Assembly (NCBI GenBank): GCA_000771265.1
Contig: JDUB01000001.1
Coordinates: 62,001 to 126,000, forward strand
Reading direction: 5' to 3'
From: Bifidobacterium thermophilum DSM 20210
GTDB taxonomy: Bacteria; Actinomycetota; Actinomycetes; Actinomycetales; Bifidobacteriaceae
DNA length: 64,000 bases
Both the position numbers and the translations under genes were made by a program. Below are positions 37,267 to 46,394 of this stretch, in pieces (the first letter of the stretch is position 1; each line of letters opens with the position of its first letter). The notes beneath the pieces were generated by a model. That model had not been told where the DNA came from. It did not search any database and worked only from the letters and a program-made list of their open reading frames with translations.

Positions 37267-38304
37267 ATGATTAACGACAAGGCAATCCTCGTTGGCGTGG
37301 ATGGATCCCATGCAAGTTACAAGGCCACATGGTGGGCTGCGAACTATGCGAAGCATGCGGGACTGACCCTGCAGATCGTGTGCGCGTACTCGCTGCCGAG
37401 TTATGCCGCCGTATCATTCGATGCCACATACACCGCGATGGGCGACGACAACGCCGCGCACAATGATGCACAGGAAATCCTGTCCAAGGCGAAGGCCATC
37501 GCCGACGAGCAGGGTGTCAAAGCGGCGACACTGATTGTTACGGGCGATCCTGCATCGGTGTTCGTCGAGCTGTCGCGCAATTACAACCTCATCGTCATCG
37601 GAAACCGGGGCAAGGGCGGTCTTGCCGAGCGGCTGCTGGGCACCACGAGCTCCTCACTGCCCGCATACGCGTACTGCCCGATTGTTGTCGTGCCGTACAC
37701 CGATGACGAAGGCAACCTCATGCACTTGAACAACAAGATCACGCGTGTCGCCGTCGGCTCCGACGAATCCAAGTGGGGCCTCAAGGCGCTTGAGATCGCT
37801 GCTGATTTCGCGTCAAGCTGGAAGGCTCAGCTCGATGTAATCTCCGCTGTACCAAATGTCAAGGGCGCCGCAGAAGACAAGGGTGTCATGGATTCGTACA
37901 TGGATGACCTTGCCGTGCGCATCAAGCCGATTGAGCAGGCTCATCCCGACCTTGAAATCCACAAGGAGATTGTGCCAGGCAATGCGGTCGAAACGCTCAC
38001 CAAGGCGAGTTATGACCATGACGTCGTGGTAGTCGGCTCGCGCGGTCGCGGTGGATTCACCGGGCTGCTGCTTGGTTCCACCAGCCAAGGTCTGCTCCAG
38101 CATGCGGTCAGCCCGGTGTATGTGGTGCCGCGCAAGTACGTGGAAGCGGCGGAATCCCAGCTCGACACCGTACCGAGCTCCCCGGCGGATGTCCCGACCA
38201 AGCCGATTGACGATATTTCCGGTGTCGAGGCCGTTCAGGTGCCCACCGCCGGCGCCGAGCAAGCCAGCGCCATCGAGTCGAAGATCGACCCGGAGCATAA
38301 GTAG
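37267..38304 (+). CDS. Tandem universal stress protein (UspA family)
   Basis: 345 residues with two Usp domains. The first (about 5-150) has AILVGVDGSHAS and ATP-binding GNRGKGGLAERLLGTTSSS; the second (about 160-290) has GSRGRGGFTGLLLGSTSQG. Each ends in a PIVVVP/PVYVVP strand. A 45-residue Ala/Pro tail follows. Usp proteins are cytoplasmic, bind ATP and are induced by stress or arrest; the exact role is unknown. ATG 37267 has AAGGAGG upstream. Confidence 0.93.
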   Translation: MINDKAILVGVDGSHASYKATWWAANYAKHAGLTLQIVCAYSLPSYAAVSFDATYTAMGDDNAAHNDAQEILSKAKAIADEQGVKAATLIVTGDPASVFVELSRNYNLIVIGNRGKGGLAERLLGTTSSSLPAYAYCPIVVVPYTDDEGNLMHLNNKITRVAVGSDESKWGLKALEIAADFASSWKAQLDVISAVPNVKGAAEDKGVMDSYMDDLAVRIKPIEQAHPDLEIHKEIVPGNAVETLTKASYDHDVVVVGSRGRGGFTGLLLGSTSQGLLQHAVSPVYVVPRKYVEAAESQLDTVPSSPADVPTKPIDDISGVEAVQVPTAGAEQASAIESKIDPEHK

Positions 38305-38347
38305 GGATTTGGGTGTCCGGCAGCTTGCCTGACGCCCCTTCAATACG

Positions 38348-38388
38348 CTGATGCCGCCATCTGCAACACCTGCAGATGGCGGCATCAG
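38348..38388. terminator. Strong stem-loop between converging genes
   Basis: Perfect 18-bp stem CTGATGCCGCCATCTGCA/TGCAGATGGCGGCATCAG with loop ACACC. It lies between the converging Usp and OsmC genes and probably ends both, although neither side has a long T run. Confidence 0.75.
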
Positions 38389-38405
38389 CATATATAACCG
38401 GCGGA

Positions 38406-38819
38406 TTACTTGCGCACCGTGACGTTCACGCGCACCGGCGTTTCCTGACGGTACGTATGGGCGACCGTGCAGCCCTTTTCGATGTGACGGGCGACACGCT
38501 CCTTGAGCTTGGCTGCATCTTCCTCGCTCAGATCGGCGGAAGTCGCATCCACGTTTACCTGCTCCTCGAAGGACAGGTAGGAATCGCTTTCCGGGTCATA
38601 GGCGCCGTCAACGACGATTTTTGCGCCCGAGCCCTCACCCAGCGTGTTCTCGACCGGGAACTGGCTGGACAGCGCCGCGCAGCCCGCTAGCGCGACCTTC
38701 ATGAGGTCGCCGGGGGTGAACAGGCCTTTGCCGTGGCCGAACTTGAGGTGCGCGCCGTCCTCGCTGAACGCGTCCCATGAACCGTCCTTGTTGCGTTCTA
38801 CCCAGAGTCTTTTGCCCAT
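38406..38819 (-). CDS. OsmC/Ohr family protein
   Basis: 137 residues, the usual size. LAGCAALSS and EKGCTVAHTY supply the two redox Cys typical of the family, which reduces organic hydroperoxides through a thiol pair. ATG 38819 has AGGAGG upstream. It is next to the UspA gene, suggesting a small stress-related neighbourhood. OsmC versus Ohr cannot be decided here. Confidence 0.9.
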   Translation of the reverse strand: MGKRLWVERNKDGSWDAFSEDGAHLKFGHGKGLFTPGDLMKVALAGCAALSSQFPVENTLGEGSGAKIVVDGAYDPESDSYLSFEEQVNVDATSADLSEEDAAKLKERVARHIEKGCTVAHTYRQETPVRVNVTVRK

Positions 38820-39023
38820 GTTGTGCCTCCTGGAGTTGCTGGCGCGCTTCTCGCGCCGATGCTTACAGATTAGCCCAAGCACCTGCCCGATATCCGCTCA
38901 CAGCGGGATTCGTGGACTCGACCGCGTCTGCAGCGATGTCACACCCGGTATCACACGCCGGTGTTTGGGCTGATACAGAGTCGTTTGCAGGATGGCTACC
39001 GGCGTAAATCGGCGGGTCACTGC

Positions 39024-39029
39024 TACCAT
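39024..39029 (+). promoter_or_regulatory. -10 box of thyA, leaderless type
   Basis: TACCAT, six bases, then ATG 39036; no Shine-Dalgarno sequence. Confidence 0.45.
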
Positions 39030-39035
39030 GGGGGC

Positions 39036-39908
39036 ATGCCTTTGACCGCCGAACAGCTTGCTGATATTCGCACCCGTATTCCGGAACGCCCGCAGACGGA
39101 CATTCCCATGCCCTACGAGGACTTGGTCCGCAAGATTCTCAAGGAGGGGACGCTGAAATCAGACCGCACTGGTACCGGTACGATTTCGCTGTTCGGTCAG
39201 CAGATGCGCTTCGATCTGAGCAAATATTTCCCGCTGCTCACCACCAAGACCGTGTTCTTCCGCGGCATCGCTTACGAGCTGCTGTGGTTCCTGAAGGGTT
39301 CCACCAACGTGCGTTGGCTTCAGGAGAACAACGTGCATATCTGGGATGAGTGGGCCGACGAGAACGGCGATTTGGGCCCTGTATACGGCGCACAATGGCG
39401 TAGCTGGCCGGCGCCGACGCCCGAGGACCCCAACCGCACCATCGACCAGATTTCCAATGTGCTTGATCTGATTCGCAACCATCCCGATTCCCGTCGTATG
39501 GTCGTCAGCGCTTGGAATCCCGCGGAAGTCGAGCATATGGCCCTGCCGCCATGCCATGCGCTGTTCCAGTTCTATGTGGCGGACGGCAAGCTGTCATGCC
39601 AGCTGTATCAGCGCAGCTGCGATATGTTCCTCGGCGTACCGTTCAATATCGCGTCCTATTCGCTGCTCACCATGATGATCGCGCAGCAGACCGATTTGGA
39701 ACCCGGTGAGTTCGTGTGGACCGGCGGAGACTGCCATGTGTACGACAATCATATCGACCAGGTGCTCGAGCAGCTCTCCCGCACCCCGTACCCGTACCCG
39801 CAGATGGAAATCCGCAAGGCGGATTCGCTGTTCGATTACACGTATGACGACTTCAAAGTGGTCGGCTATCAGCATCATCCGACCATCAAGGCACCGGTTG
39901 CCGTCTGA
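39036..39908 (+). CDS. thyA: Thymidylate synthase
   Basis: Makes dTMP from dUMP with methylene-tetrahydrofolate, leaving dihydrofolate. 290 residues. [17 protein letters not shown] starts the core, [12 protein letters not shown] contains the nucleophile Cys, and [18 protein letters not shown] and DCHVYDNHI are the dUMP/folate site. The next gene is dihydrofolate reductase, which recycles its product. Confidence 0.98.
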   Translation: MPLTAEQLADIRTRIPERPQTDIPMPYEDLVRKILKEGTLKSDRTGTGTISLFGQQMRFDLSKYFPLLTTKTVFFRGIAYELLWFLKGSTNVRWLQENNVHIWDEWADENGDLGPVYGAQWRSWPAPTPEDPNRTIDQISNVLDLIRNHPDSRRMVVSAWNPAEVEHMALPPCHALFQFYVADGKLSCQLYQRSCDMFLGVPFNIASYSLLTMMIAQQTDLEPGEFVWTGGDCHVYDNHIDQVLEQLSRTPYPYPQMEIRKADSLFDYTYDDFKVVGYQHHPTIKAPVAV

Positions 39909-39957
39909 AGCATCGTCTACACTAATCCCAGTCCATTGAGTTCAAGGAGTTTATGAA

Positions 39958-40647
39958 ATGGGGTATGACAGTAGCCAAAGCGGCTATCACGAACGCAAGC
40001 CCGGTATGGCCGGGCTGGACGACACCGAGGATTGGGGTGATGATTATCCCAAGACCTTTACGGTAAATTTGATTTGGGCACAGGCGCGCGACAATGAGGG
40101 ACGCGAAGGTGCCATCGGTTTCCAAGGCGGCATGCCGTGGCACTTGGCCGAAGATATGAAGCGGTTCAAGGAACTGACCGTCTCACATCCGGTCATCATG
40201 GGACGCAAGACCTGGGAATCGCTCGACCCGAAGTTCCGCCCGTTGCCGAACCGCGACAACATCGTCGTATCGCGCAACAGCGGCTATCAGGCGCCTGGGG
40301 CGACGGTGGTCGAGAACCTTGACGACGCCTTCGATTTAGCACGGCAGGAAGCGATTCCCGATGACGGGCTCGACCGCAGCGAAATCTGGGTGATCGGCGG
40401 TGCACAGATATTCCGTGAGGCCTTGCCGTTCGCCAAGCAAGTATTCGTCACGCGTATCCGTGCGACGGTGGACGCAGACACGTATGCGCCGGATATGGAG
40501 GAGCTCGCCTCCACCGGGTTGTGGAAACTTGTCGACGTGACGCCGTGGATGCTGCCGAAGCACCCGGAGAACGGCATCCGCGAGTACCGGTTCGAAACCT
40601 ACCGCAAAACCGACGGCGAGACGGAGGACGACGAAGAAACTTTGTGA
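39958..40647 (+). CDS. folA: Dihydrofolate reductase
   Basis: Reduces dihydrofolate with NADPH. 229 residues, some 60 longer than usual, with about 32 extra acidic/polar residues at the N terminus and a charged C-terminal tail. The core has NLIWAQARD, IGFQGGMPWHLAEDMKRF (catalytic acid region), VIMGRKTWESL and IWVIGGAQIFREAL. AAGGAGT lies nine bases upstream of ATG 39958. It follows thyA by 49 bases. Confidence 0.95.
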   Translation: MGYDSSQSGYHERKPGMAGLDDTEDWGDDYPKTFTVNLIWAQARDNEGREGAIGFQGGMPWHLAEDMKRFKELTVSHPVIMGRKTWESLDPKFRPLPNRDNIVVSRNSGYQAPGATVVENLDDAFDLARQEAIPDDGLDRSEIWVIGGAQIFREALPFAKQVFVTRIRATVDADTYAPDMEELASTGLWKLVDVTPWMLPKHPENGIREYRFETYRKTDGETEDDEETL

Positions 40648-40653
40648 TGCACG

Positions 40654-40682
40654 GCCGCGGACTGTTGTGTGCAGTCCGCGGC
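40654..40682 (+). terminator. Stem-loop after folA
   Basis: Perfect 11-bp stem GCCGCGGACTG/CAGTCCGCGGC with loop TTGTGTG; weak T content after it. Confidence 0.6.
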
Positions 40683-40746
40683 AATCCGTCTTGTCGATTC
40701 CGCATCCATAAATCGTGCATCCATCAATCGTGAAAGGGGCTGCTGC

Positions 40747-41283
40747 ATGGCCGCTACTACGCAATCATCCCAGGACCCACGCTATACGGTGATGACCGTG
40801 TGCACCGGCAATATCTGCCGGTCGCCGATGGCGGAGATCATCCTGCGCGAACGATTCAACGAGCGCGGGCTCTCCGACCGGGTGCGGGTCATGTCCAGCG
40901 GTGTCAGCGACGAGGAATATGGGCATCCAATCGATCCCCGGGCGGTCGTGGTGCTGCGTGAGCGCGGCTATGAGATTCCGGCGCATCATTTTGCGCATCG
41001 CATCACGCGTCAGGAAATCAACGACAGCGACCTGTTCCTGCCGATGACCGCCTCGCATATGCGTGCGCTGGTCAGGCTGCTGCCACCCGCCAAGCGTGCT
41101 GAAGTGCATATGTATCGCAGTTTCGACCCGAATCTGCCGAAGCCGCCTGCCGGGCGTGAAGATCAGATTGACCTGGTCGACCCGTGGTATGGCGGTCCTG
41201 AGGATTTCAACATCGCCATCGATCAGATTGAACAGGTTGCCCCGTACATCGTCGACTGGGTGAGCGAGCAGATCGGTCAGTGA
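40747..41283 (+). CDS. Low-molecular-weight protein tyrosine phosphatase
   Basis: 178 residues. The P-loop is VCTGNICRSPMAE (CX5RS) near the N terminus and the general acid Asp is in DLVDPWYGG. The enzyme hydrolyses phosphotyrosine in the cytoplasm; targets are unknown and often concern polysaccharide synthesis. ATG 40747 has GAAAGGGG upstream; the longer reading from 40669 runs back into the folA stem-loop. Confidence 0.93.
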   Translation: MAATTQSSQDPRYTVMTVCTGNICRSPMAEIILRERFNERGLSDRVRVMSSGVSDEEYGHPIDPRAVVVLRERGYEIPAHHFAHRITRQEINDSDLFLPMTASHMRALVRLLPPAKRAEVHMYRSFDPNLPKPPAGREDQIDLVDPWYGGPEDFNIAIDQIEQVAPYIVDWVSEQIGQ

Positions 41284-41404
41284 ACCCCGTGAATGCGGCC
41301 TGCAAGCAACCAAGGTGCTGATGCGAACCCAAGATGGCGCCGAGCGACCAAACTGGCCATGTATTCCGGTCTTGCCGATGCCGCCAAAGCGGATGCTCTC
41401 TTTT

Positions 41405-41446
41405 CCAAACTGGTTACGCCGAACCTTCCCGGCGTAACCAGTTTGG
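41405..41446. repeat. Dispersed stem-loop family, copy 4
   Basis: Perfect 16-bp inverted repeat CCAAACTGGTTACGCC/GGCGTAACCAGTTTGG with a ten-base loop, between the tyrosine phosphatase gene and tRNA-Glu. Confidence 0.85.
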
Positions 41447-41523
41447 GCTACCGCGGGGAAGCAGACGATGGCGGGATGCGGTATCTGTCCATGATTGGTG
41501 CGTCGCAGCAGCTGCATCATCGC

Positions 41524-41557
41524 AGAAAACAAAGAACCCGCCTTTTGTGGCGGGTTC
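41524..41557 (-). terminator. Intrinsic terminator after tRNA-Glu
   Basis: Stem GAACCCGCC/GGCGGGTTC; on the minus strand it is followed by TTTGTTTTC. Confidence 0.9.
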
Positions 41558-41565
41558 AGTATCCG

Positions 41566-41637
41566 TACCCCCTGAGAGAGTCGAACTCTCGTTGTCAGAT
41601 TGAAAGTCTGGTGTCCTAACCGTTAGACGAAGGGGGC
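41566..41637 (-). tRNA. tRNA-Glu (anticodon TTC)
   Basis: 72 bases. Acceptor GCCCCCT pairs with AGGGGGT (one G-U), discriminator A, anticodon loop CTTTCAA reading TTC, T-loop GTTCGACTC. Confidence 0.95.
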
Positions 41638-41769
41638 GTCAAACAACTTAGCTATGTTAAACACAAAGCCGCCAGAATGCAAAATCCGTTGTTTCGGCGT
41701 GTCGTTTTTTGCGGCTTGCGGATGATGCATTGGCGGCATGGTTTCATATCGGCGGCCATCCGCGCGGTA

Positions 41770-42675
41770 TCAGCGGCTGCGGTAAGTGAAATCGTGTATG
41801 ACCCGTCCGGCCTCGAGCCCTTTCTTTTCGAAGTTCGTCAGTACGCGGCCCTCGAAACGGCTTGATTCCGCGAAATTGGCGTGCGGCATATCGAGCGCGA
41901 GATCGGCGTTGCCCTTGCCGACATGCCCGGTCGGCAGACTGACGGTGATTTCGCCTATGTTCTCGAAGTCGTCACGTCCGTCCATCACCTCATGCACGTG
42001 CAGCGCATAATCCTCGATGTCCGTGGCGATACGCCACAGGCCGCCGGCGATCAACGCCCGGTGAATGGCTTCGGCCAGAGCAGGCTGGACGATCCGGCGC
42101 TTGTGATGCTTCATCTTGGGCCATGGGTCAGGGAAGAAAGTCCACACTTCGTCTACGGTCGCCGCATCGGCTTTCGCGAACAGTTCCGGCGCGTTGATCT
42201 GGGCGATGCGCAGGTTATTCAGATGTTGTTTGCCGGCGCGTAGCATGGTGTGGGCAACGCCCGGATCATAGACTTCAAGCGCCAGATAATTGGTCTGCGG
42301 GTGCTGTGCGGCGGCCGCGACGATGTTCTCACCCTGCCCAGTGCCGATTTCGATGACCAGCGGGTGGGCGTTGCTCCAGGTGTCGTGGATCCACTCGCGT
42401 GTGAGCCTCCAGTCATCGCGGATGTCCAGCGACCCTTCCGCTGCATTCAACGGCAGCAGATACGTGTCGGCGTAAGTGTCCCATGCGCGTTGCAGGCGCG
42501 CGTCCAGTCGGCCTGAACGGCGGACGAAGGACAGGACCTTGTGCTCGTGCCGGATCGGCTGGGTTTCGTCCGCCGGTTGCGCGTGCTGTGCGTCCTGTGC
42601 GTGCTGTTGCGTGTGCTGTGCGTCCTGCGAGCCCGACTGCGCGTTCTGTGTGGGGTGTTCCTCGTGTTCTTGCAT
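41770..42675 (-). CDS. trmB: tRNA (guanine-N7-)-methyltransferase
   Basis: Methylates G46 in the tRNA variable loop with S-adenosylmethionine. 301 residues. The first 45 are low complexity rich in Gln, Ala, His and Asp, encoded by degenerate repeats. The methyltransferase core has [14 protein letters not shown] (SAM), LALEVYDPG and [19 protein letters not shown], which is the TrmB signature. ATG 42675 is preferred over 42705; minus-strand TATAAA (42682-42687) ends six bases upstream. Confidence 0.94.
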   Translation of the reverse strand: MQEHEEHPTQNAQSGSQDAQHTQQHAQDAQHAQPADETQPIRHEHKVLSFVRRSGRLDARLQRAWDTYADTYLLPLNAAEGSLDIRDDWRLTREWIHDTWSNAHPLVIEIGTGQGENIVAAAAQHPQTNYLALEVYDPGVAHTMLRAGKQHLNNLRIAQINAPELFAKADAATVDEVWTFFPDPWPKMKHHKRRIVQPALAEAIHRALIAGGLWRIATDIEDYALHVHEVMDGRDDFENIGEITVSLPTGHVGKGNADLALDMPHANFAESSRFEGRVLTNFEKKGLEAGRVIHDFTYRSR

Positions 42676-42681
42676 GGTTCC

Positions 42682-42687
42682 TTTATA
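42682..42687 (-). promoter_or_regulatory. -10 box of trmB, leaderless type
   Basis: Minus-strand TATAAA, then GGAACC, then ATG 42675. GGAA could also act as a very close ribosome site. Confidence 0.4.
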
Positions 42688-42714
42688 GCGGCCGGTATCG
42701 GACACGCGCCGATG

Positions 42715-44610
42715 CTACCAGCGGGGTACCTCGAGGCCGCCCAGACGCCAGACGCCGTAGCCTGCGTCTGGAAGCGCGAATCTGGCACCATGGTCTGCGG
42801 CGGCAACGCTTCCTTCGCCGGCGACCAGCTGCGGATCGGCGTTGCCCAACAATTCACGCGTGACATGCACCTGCTGCCCGCCCTGCCGTGCGGCGACAAC
42901 GAGCAGACGGTCCGTCACATCCTCGCGTAGATACGCGACCGCGTCCGCTTGCACGCTGACCCAGCGCAGGCCGCCGTGGGCGAGTGCGCTGGACGTTTTG
43001 CGCAGCTTCAGCAGTTCACGATAGCGAGCGATTGTCGCGCTATGGGCGCTCTCAGGCGCATCCCAGTCCATCGGGGTACGGCTTTCCTCTCCGGTGATAC
43101 CGGTGGAGTCCCGTTCATCGCCGGCGAATACCATCGGCACGCCGGGATAGGTCATCATGATGCCGAGCGCCGCATGGGCCACTTGCGGGCTTTGCGTGAG
43201 GGTCAGGATGCGCGCGCTGTCATGGCTGTCGATGAGATTCCATTGGGATTCGGCGACTTTCCACGGGATTTGGGCGAGCAGTTCGCGCATGGTGTCTGCC
43301 ATCGCTATGCCGCTGCGCCGCGGGAAGGTCTCATCGAAACCGAAGCGCTTGACATGGCTGTTCGGGTCGGCCACCCACATCCACAGCGGATGGGCGAACG
43401 CGGCGTAATTCATGACGCCTTGCCAGCCGTCGCCCGCAAGATCGCGTGTGGCGTCAGGCATGTATTCGGCGATCAAGGTGCCATTGCCGCCGGTCAACTC
43501 GTCAATCGTGGCCCGGATGGTCGTGGCGACGGCGTGGTTCTCGTCCATCGCCGCCCAACGGCCCGTCTGATTCGCCACGTCGATACGCCAGCCATCCAGC
43601 CCGTCTTCGCTGCCGAGCCACTGTCCGGCGCTGCTGGATGCCCCGCGGATCATGCGGTCAACCAGCTTGTGTGACGTCCAATTGAGTTTCGGCAGCGATT
43701 TGATGCCCATCCATGCCACGTAATCGTCCGGGTACCGGTTCCACAGGTAGTAGTCGCGTTCCTCACTGTCGGGGTCGTGTAGCGCCCGCTGGAACCATTC
43801 ATGGCTGGAACCGGTGTGATTGAGCGTCAAATCGCCCATGATGCGCATACCGCGGGCGTGGCATGCGCGCGCGAGCGAACGAAGCGCCTCGTCGCCGCCG
43901 AGCAGGGGATCGATATGGTCGAAGGTCGAAGCGTCATAGCGGTGGACCGAACGCGCCGGGAAGCATGGCGTGAGATACACGGTGGTGAAGCCTAGATCCT
44001 GTATGTAATCGAGATGCTCCTCGATACCTTTCAAATCGCCGCCGTACCACTGGCGGCCGGTTTCAACACCGTAGGCGAGCGGTTTGGTCGACCATGCGGT
44101 CGGATGCGCCCAATCGGGTGCCTGCCGTGTAGCGGATTGCTCGGATCGGGCGAAGCGGTCGGGGAAGATTTGGTATGTGGCGCCTTCTCGGTTCCATGCA
44201 GGCGATGGGGAGAAGGTGGTGATGCGAAAATCGAAGACGTCGCTTACTTCGCGATTGAACACGCCGAGCGCGTTGAGCCAGTCGAATCCGCCGTCGCGCA
44301 ATAGGGCGAAGCGGTAGCGGGTATCGGGATTGTGGATGGGCAACGGCGCCTCGTACCAGGTTTCGGTATCGGTGCTCAGAATCGGCCGGGCATTTTCTAG
44401 GTGCAGCTCGTCGTCGGCGAGTGAGTGCAGTACAACCGCGGTGTATGGTGCGGTTCGCGGAATGCGCACGCGGACGCGGATGGTGTCGCCCAGATTAGGG
44501 CAGGGGTTGGAAACATACAGCGTCGAGCCGTCATGATGGGGAAGCGGTGGCTGGGGGTCGTTGGCTTGTGTGCTCGTCGCTTGTGCTGGTCGAGGTGATG
44601 CTGTCGTCAT
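42715..44610 (-). CDS. Glycoside hydrolase family 13 (neopullulanase/maltodextrin glucosidase-like)
   Basis: 631 residues, cytoplasmic (no signal peptide). An N-terminal beta domain resembling those of neopullulanase-type enzymes is followed by a TIM barrel with region I DLTLNHTGS, region II GWRIDVANQ (nucleophile Asp), region III LIAEYMPDA (acid Glu) and region IV DSHDSARI. It hydrolyses alpha-glucosidic bonds in maltodextrins, panose or similar. ATG 44610 has GGAAACGGAG upstream. LacI-like half-sites lie at 44628 and 44732. Activity inside GH13 cannot be pinned down further. Confidence 0.9.
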   Translation of the reverse strand: MTTASPRPAQATSTQANDPQPPLPHHDGSTLYVSNPCPNLGDTIRVRVRIPRTAPYTAVVLHSLADDELHLENARPILSTDTETWYEAPLPIHNPDTRYRFALLRDGGFDWLNALGVFNREVSDVFDFRITTFSPSPAWNREGATYQIFPDRFARSEQSATRQAPDWAHPTAWSTKPLAYGVETGRQWYGGDLKGIEEHLDYIQDLGFTTVYLTPCFPARSVHRYDASTFDHIDPLLGGDEALRSLARACHARGMRIMGDLTLNHTGSSHEWFQRALHDPDSEERDYYLWNRYPDDYVAWMGIKSLPKLNWTSHKLVDRMIRGASSSAGQWLGSEDGLDGWRIDVANQTGRWAAMDENHAVATTIRATIDELTGGNGTLIAEYMPDATRDLAGDGWQGVMNYAAFAHPLWMWVADPNSHVKRFGFDETFPRRSGIAMADTMRELLAQIPWKVAESQWNLIDSHDSARILTLTQSPQVAHAALGIMMTYPGVPMVFAGDERDSTGITGEESRTPMDWDAPESAHSATIARYRELLKLRKTSSALAHGGLRWVSVQADAVAYLREDVTDRLLVVAARQGGQQVHVTRELLGNADPQLVAGEGSVAAADHGARFALPDAGYGVWRLGGLEVPRW

Positions 44611-44627
44611 GTCGGTCTCCGTTTCCT

Positions 44628-44740
44628 GCAAACGTTGTCTTTGCGTTGAGCGCGTGATGCGCTTCGTCGCGTCGCGTATTTCATGATGTGCCACGAAGGG
44701 AACTAGGGCCGATGATACAACGGTGATGATGACGTTTGCA
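44628..44740 (-). promoter_or_regulatory. Candidate LacI-family operators upstream of GH13
   Basis: TGCAAACGTTGTC at 44628-44640 and ACGTTTGCA at 44732-44740 flank the probable GH13 promoter region. Similar half-sites appear at 11, 52 and 20657. LacI-family repressors control bifidobacterial sugar genes; which one acts here is unknown. Confidence 0.45.
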
Positions 44741-44776
44741 TGGTGTGGCGAATATGGGAAAGCGGCATTCCGTCGG

Positions 44777-44782
44777 TAGAAT
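44777..44782 (+). promoter_or_regulatory. -10 box of the DUF4190 gene, leaderless type
   Basis: TAGAAT, six bases (ACAAGC), then ATG 44789; no Shine-Dalgarno sequence. Confidence 0.55.
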
Positions 44783-44788
44783 ACAAGC

Positions 44789-45841
44789 ATGGATGACAAT
44801 CAGAATCAGGCGATGCCGCCATCGGCGGACTATCAGCAGAATTTCATTCCTCCATCAGACGATGACTTGCCCATCGAGGCGACGCAGGTGTTGCACGGGG
44901 TCCAGGAGACGCGGGAAATGCCCAAGTCCCAGACGTTCCTGTCCGGGCTTTCCGAAGAGCAGACGCCGTCTGAGTCTGCCGGCTTCGGGCGGCCGCAGGA
45001 TGCGCCTACGGTTCCGCTCCCCGTGGCGGATGTCCAGCCGGCATGGGCGGGCGGGGCACCTGGCTATGGTGCCGAAGCGAATGCGCCAGCCGGGCTGTAT
45101 GCTGCCGGCACGTACGGACGGCAACCTATGGGGGATGGTCAATCGGCGGCGCAGCAGGCGTCCTCGGGGCAGATTCCTCCGCAACAGCCGTATGCTCCCG
45201 GCGCATTTGCCCAATCGCCCTATGGCCAGCCACAACAGGGGCATCCCGGATTCGGTCAGGGGTATGCGGTGCCTGCACAGGATCCATATCGGTACGTGCA
45301 GCCGAATCAGCCGTGGAATGTGCTCACGATTATCGGCTTCGTCTTTGCGTTCATCAATCCGTTGGTTGGCTTGATTTTCTCGATTATCGCTTTGGTCATG
45401 GTGCGCAAGTCGGGCGAGAAGAGCCGGGGATTGGCGATTGCCGGTATCGTCATCGGCGCGATTAATCTCGTTGTGGTGATTATCGCCGTGTGTGTGTTTG
45501 CATCGGCGTTATCTCAGATTGCGTCCGACTATGGCTCGGGCGATGGGCAATCGGATGGATCTATGATGTGCATCGATGGCCAGTGCCAGTCCTTGCCGGG
45601 AATCGGGTCGAATGGCGGGGGTGCGAGTGGAAGTCTGCCAGGAGGTGATGCCGATGGTGCTGATGGGAATGGCTCCACCGACGATGGCGGGATTCTCGGT
45701 GATGGCGGCGAAGACTGGGATGATTACAGTGGTTTGCTCGGTGGCGATGCCGCCGTGGCCGACCCTGTGGCCGTTCATGTGTCGGGTCTTGGTGTCAGCG
45801 TCGTCACTGCCAGTGCGGCCGTCGCGACTGAAGATGCTTAA
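44789..45841 (+). CDS. DUF4190-domain membrane protein
   Basis: 350 residues. A Pro/Gln/Gly-rich hydrophilic N terminus (about 1-170) is followed by a DUF4190 domain with two helices (about 175-250; NPLVGLIFSIIALVMVRKSG and GLAIAGIVIGAINLVVVIIA). A Gly/Asp/Ser-rich tail (about 255-350) follows that becomes Ala/Val-rich at the end. The role is unknown; such proteins are common beside actinobacterial envelope genes. Confidence 0.8.
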   Translation: MDDNQNQAMPPSADYQQNFIPPSDDDLPIEATQVLHGVQETREMPKSQTFLSGLSEEQTPSESAGFGRPQDAPTVPLPVADVQPAWAGGAPGYGAEANAPAGLYAAGTYGRQPMGDGQSAAQQASSGQIPPQQPYAPGAFAQSPYGQPQQGHPGFGQGYAVPAQDPYRYVQPNQPWNVLTIIGFVFAFINPLVGLIFSIIALVMVRKSGEKSRGLAIAGIVIGAINLVVVIIAVCVFASALSQIASDYGSGDGQSDGSMMCIDGQCQSLPGIGSNGGGASGSLPGGDADGADGNGSTDDGGILGDGGEDWDDYSGLLGGDAAVADPVAVHVSGLGVSVVTASAAVATEDA

Positions 45842-45978
45842 AACCGCTAAATCGCAAGGTTTTGCGATGCTGATTGACGGGAGTGAAAAAAGCGACACGC
45901 CGAAGACAGTGCTCGATTTGCGCTCATCGTCATTCTGAGTAATATAAACACTCGGCTGCTCCACGGAGCAAACGCCAC

Positions 45979-46052
45979 GGCCTCGTAGCTCAGTTGGTTA
46001 GAGCGCCGCCCTGTCACGGCGGAGGTCACCGGTTCAAGTCCGGCCGAGGTCG
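45979..46052 (+). tRNA. tRNA-Asp (anticodon GTC)
   Basis: 74 bases. Acceptor GGCCTCG/CGAGGTC with discriminator G, anticodon loop CTGTCAC, T-loop GTTCAAGTC. Confidence 0.97.
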
Positions 46053-46060
46053 CGAATGGT

Positions 46061-46088
46061 AAAAAACCCGGTTCATCCGGGTTTTTTT
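46061..46088 (+). terminator. Intrinsic terminator between tRNA-Asp and tRNA-Phe
   Basis: AAAAAACCCGG/CCGGGTTTTTTT, a symmetrical stem that can end transcription in either direction. Confidence 0.9.
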
Positions 46089-46098
46089 AACCGTCCAT

Positions 46099-46171
46099 GG
46101 CTCTGTAGCTCAGTTGGTAGAGCGAGCGACTGAAAATCGCTAGGTCAGCGGATCGATCCCGCTCGGAGCCA
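46099..46171 (+). tRNA. tRNA-Phe (anticodon GAA)
   Basis: 73 bases. Acceptor GGCTCTG/CGGAGCC with one G-U pair, discriminator A, anticodon loop CTGAAAA reading GAA. The T-loop reads GATCGATCC. Confidence 0.96.
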
Positions 46172-46174
46172 CAA

Positions 46175-46206
46175 GAACCCCGATTCCGTATGGAACCGGG
46201 GTTTTC
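46175..46206 (+). terminator. Intrinsic terminator after tRNA-Phe
   Basis: GAACCCCG.TTCC pairs with GGAA.CGGGGTTTTC, followed by T residues. Confidence 0.88.
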
Positions 46207-46317
46207 TCATTTCTGAGGCCTTGGCAGTTGCTTGGTGTCTGGCCGTCTCTCGCGTCGAACCTGGGTGATGGACAACGTGTGTCCCGTGGTTTGGCAGTGC
46301 GAGTGTCGTCCGTTATC

Positions 46318-46369
46318 CTCTACAAACTGTTTACGCTGGGAGGACTGTTCGCGTCACCAGTTTGTGGAG
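46318..46369. repeat. Dispersed stem-loop family, copy 5
   Basis: CTCTACAAACTGTTTACGC (46318-46336) pairs imperfectly with GCGTCACCAGTTTGTGGAG (46351-46369). It is the most degenerate of the family. Confidence 0.65.
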
Positions 46370-46394
46370 TGTTTCGAGCGAATTTGTATCTGTT

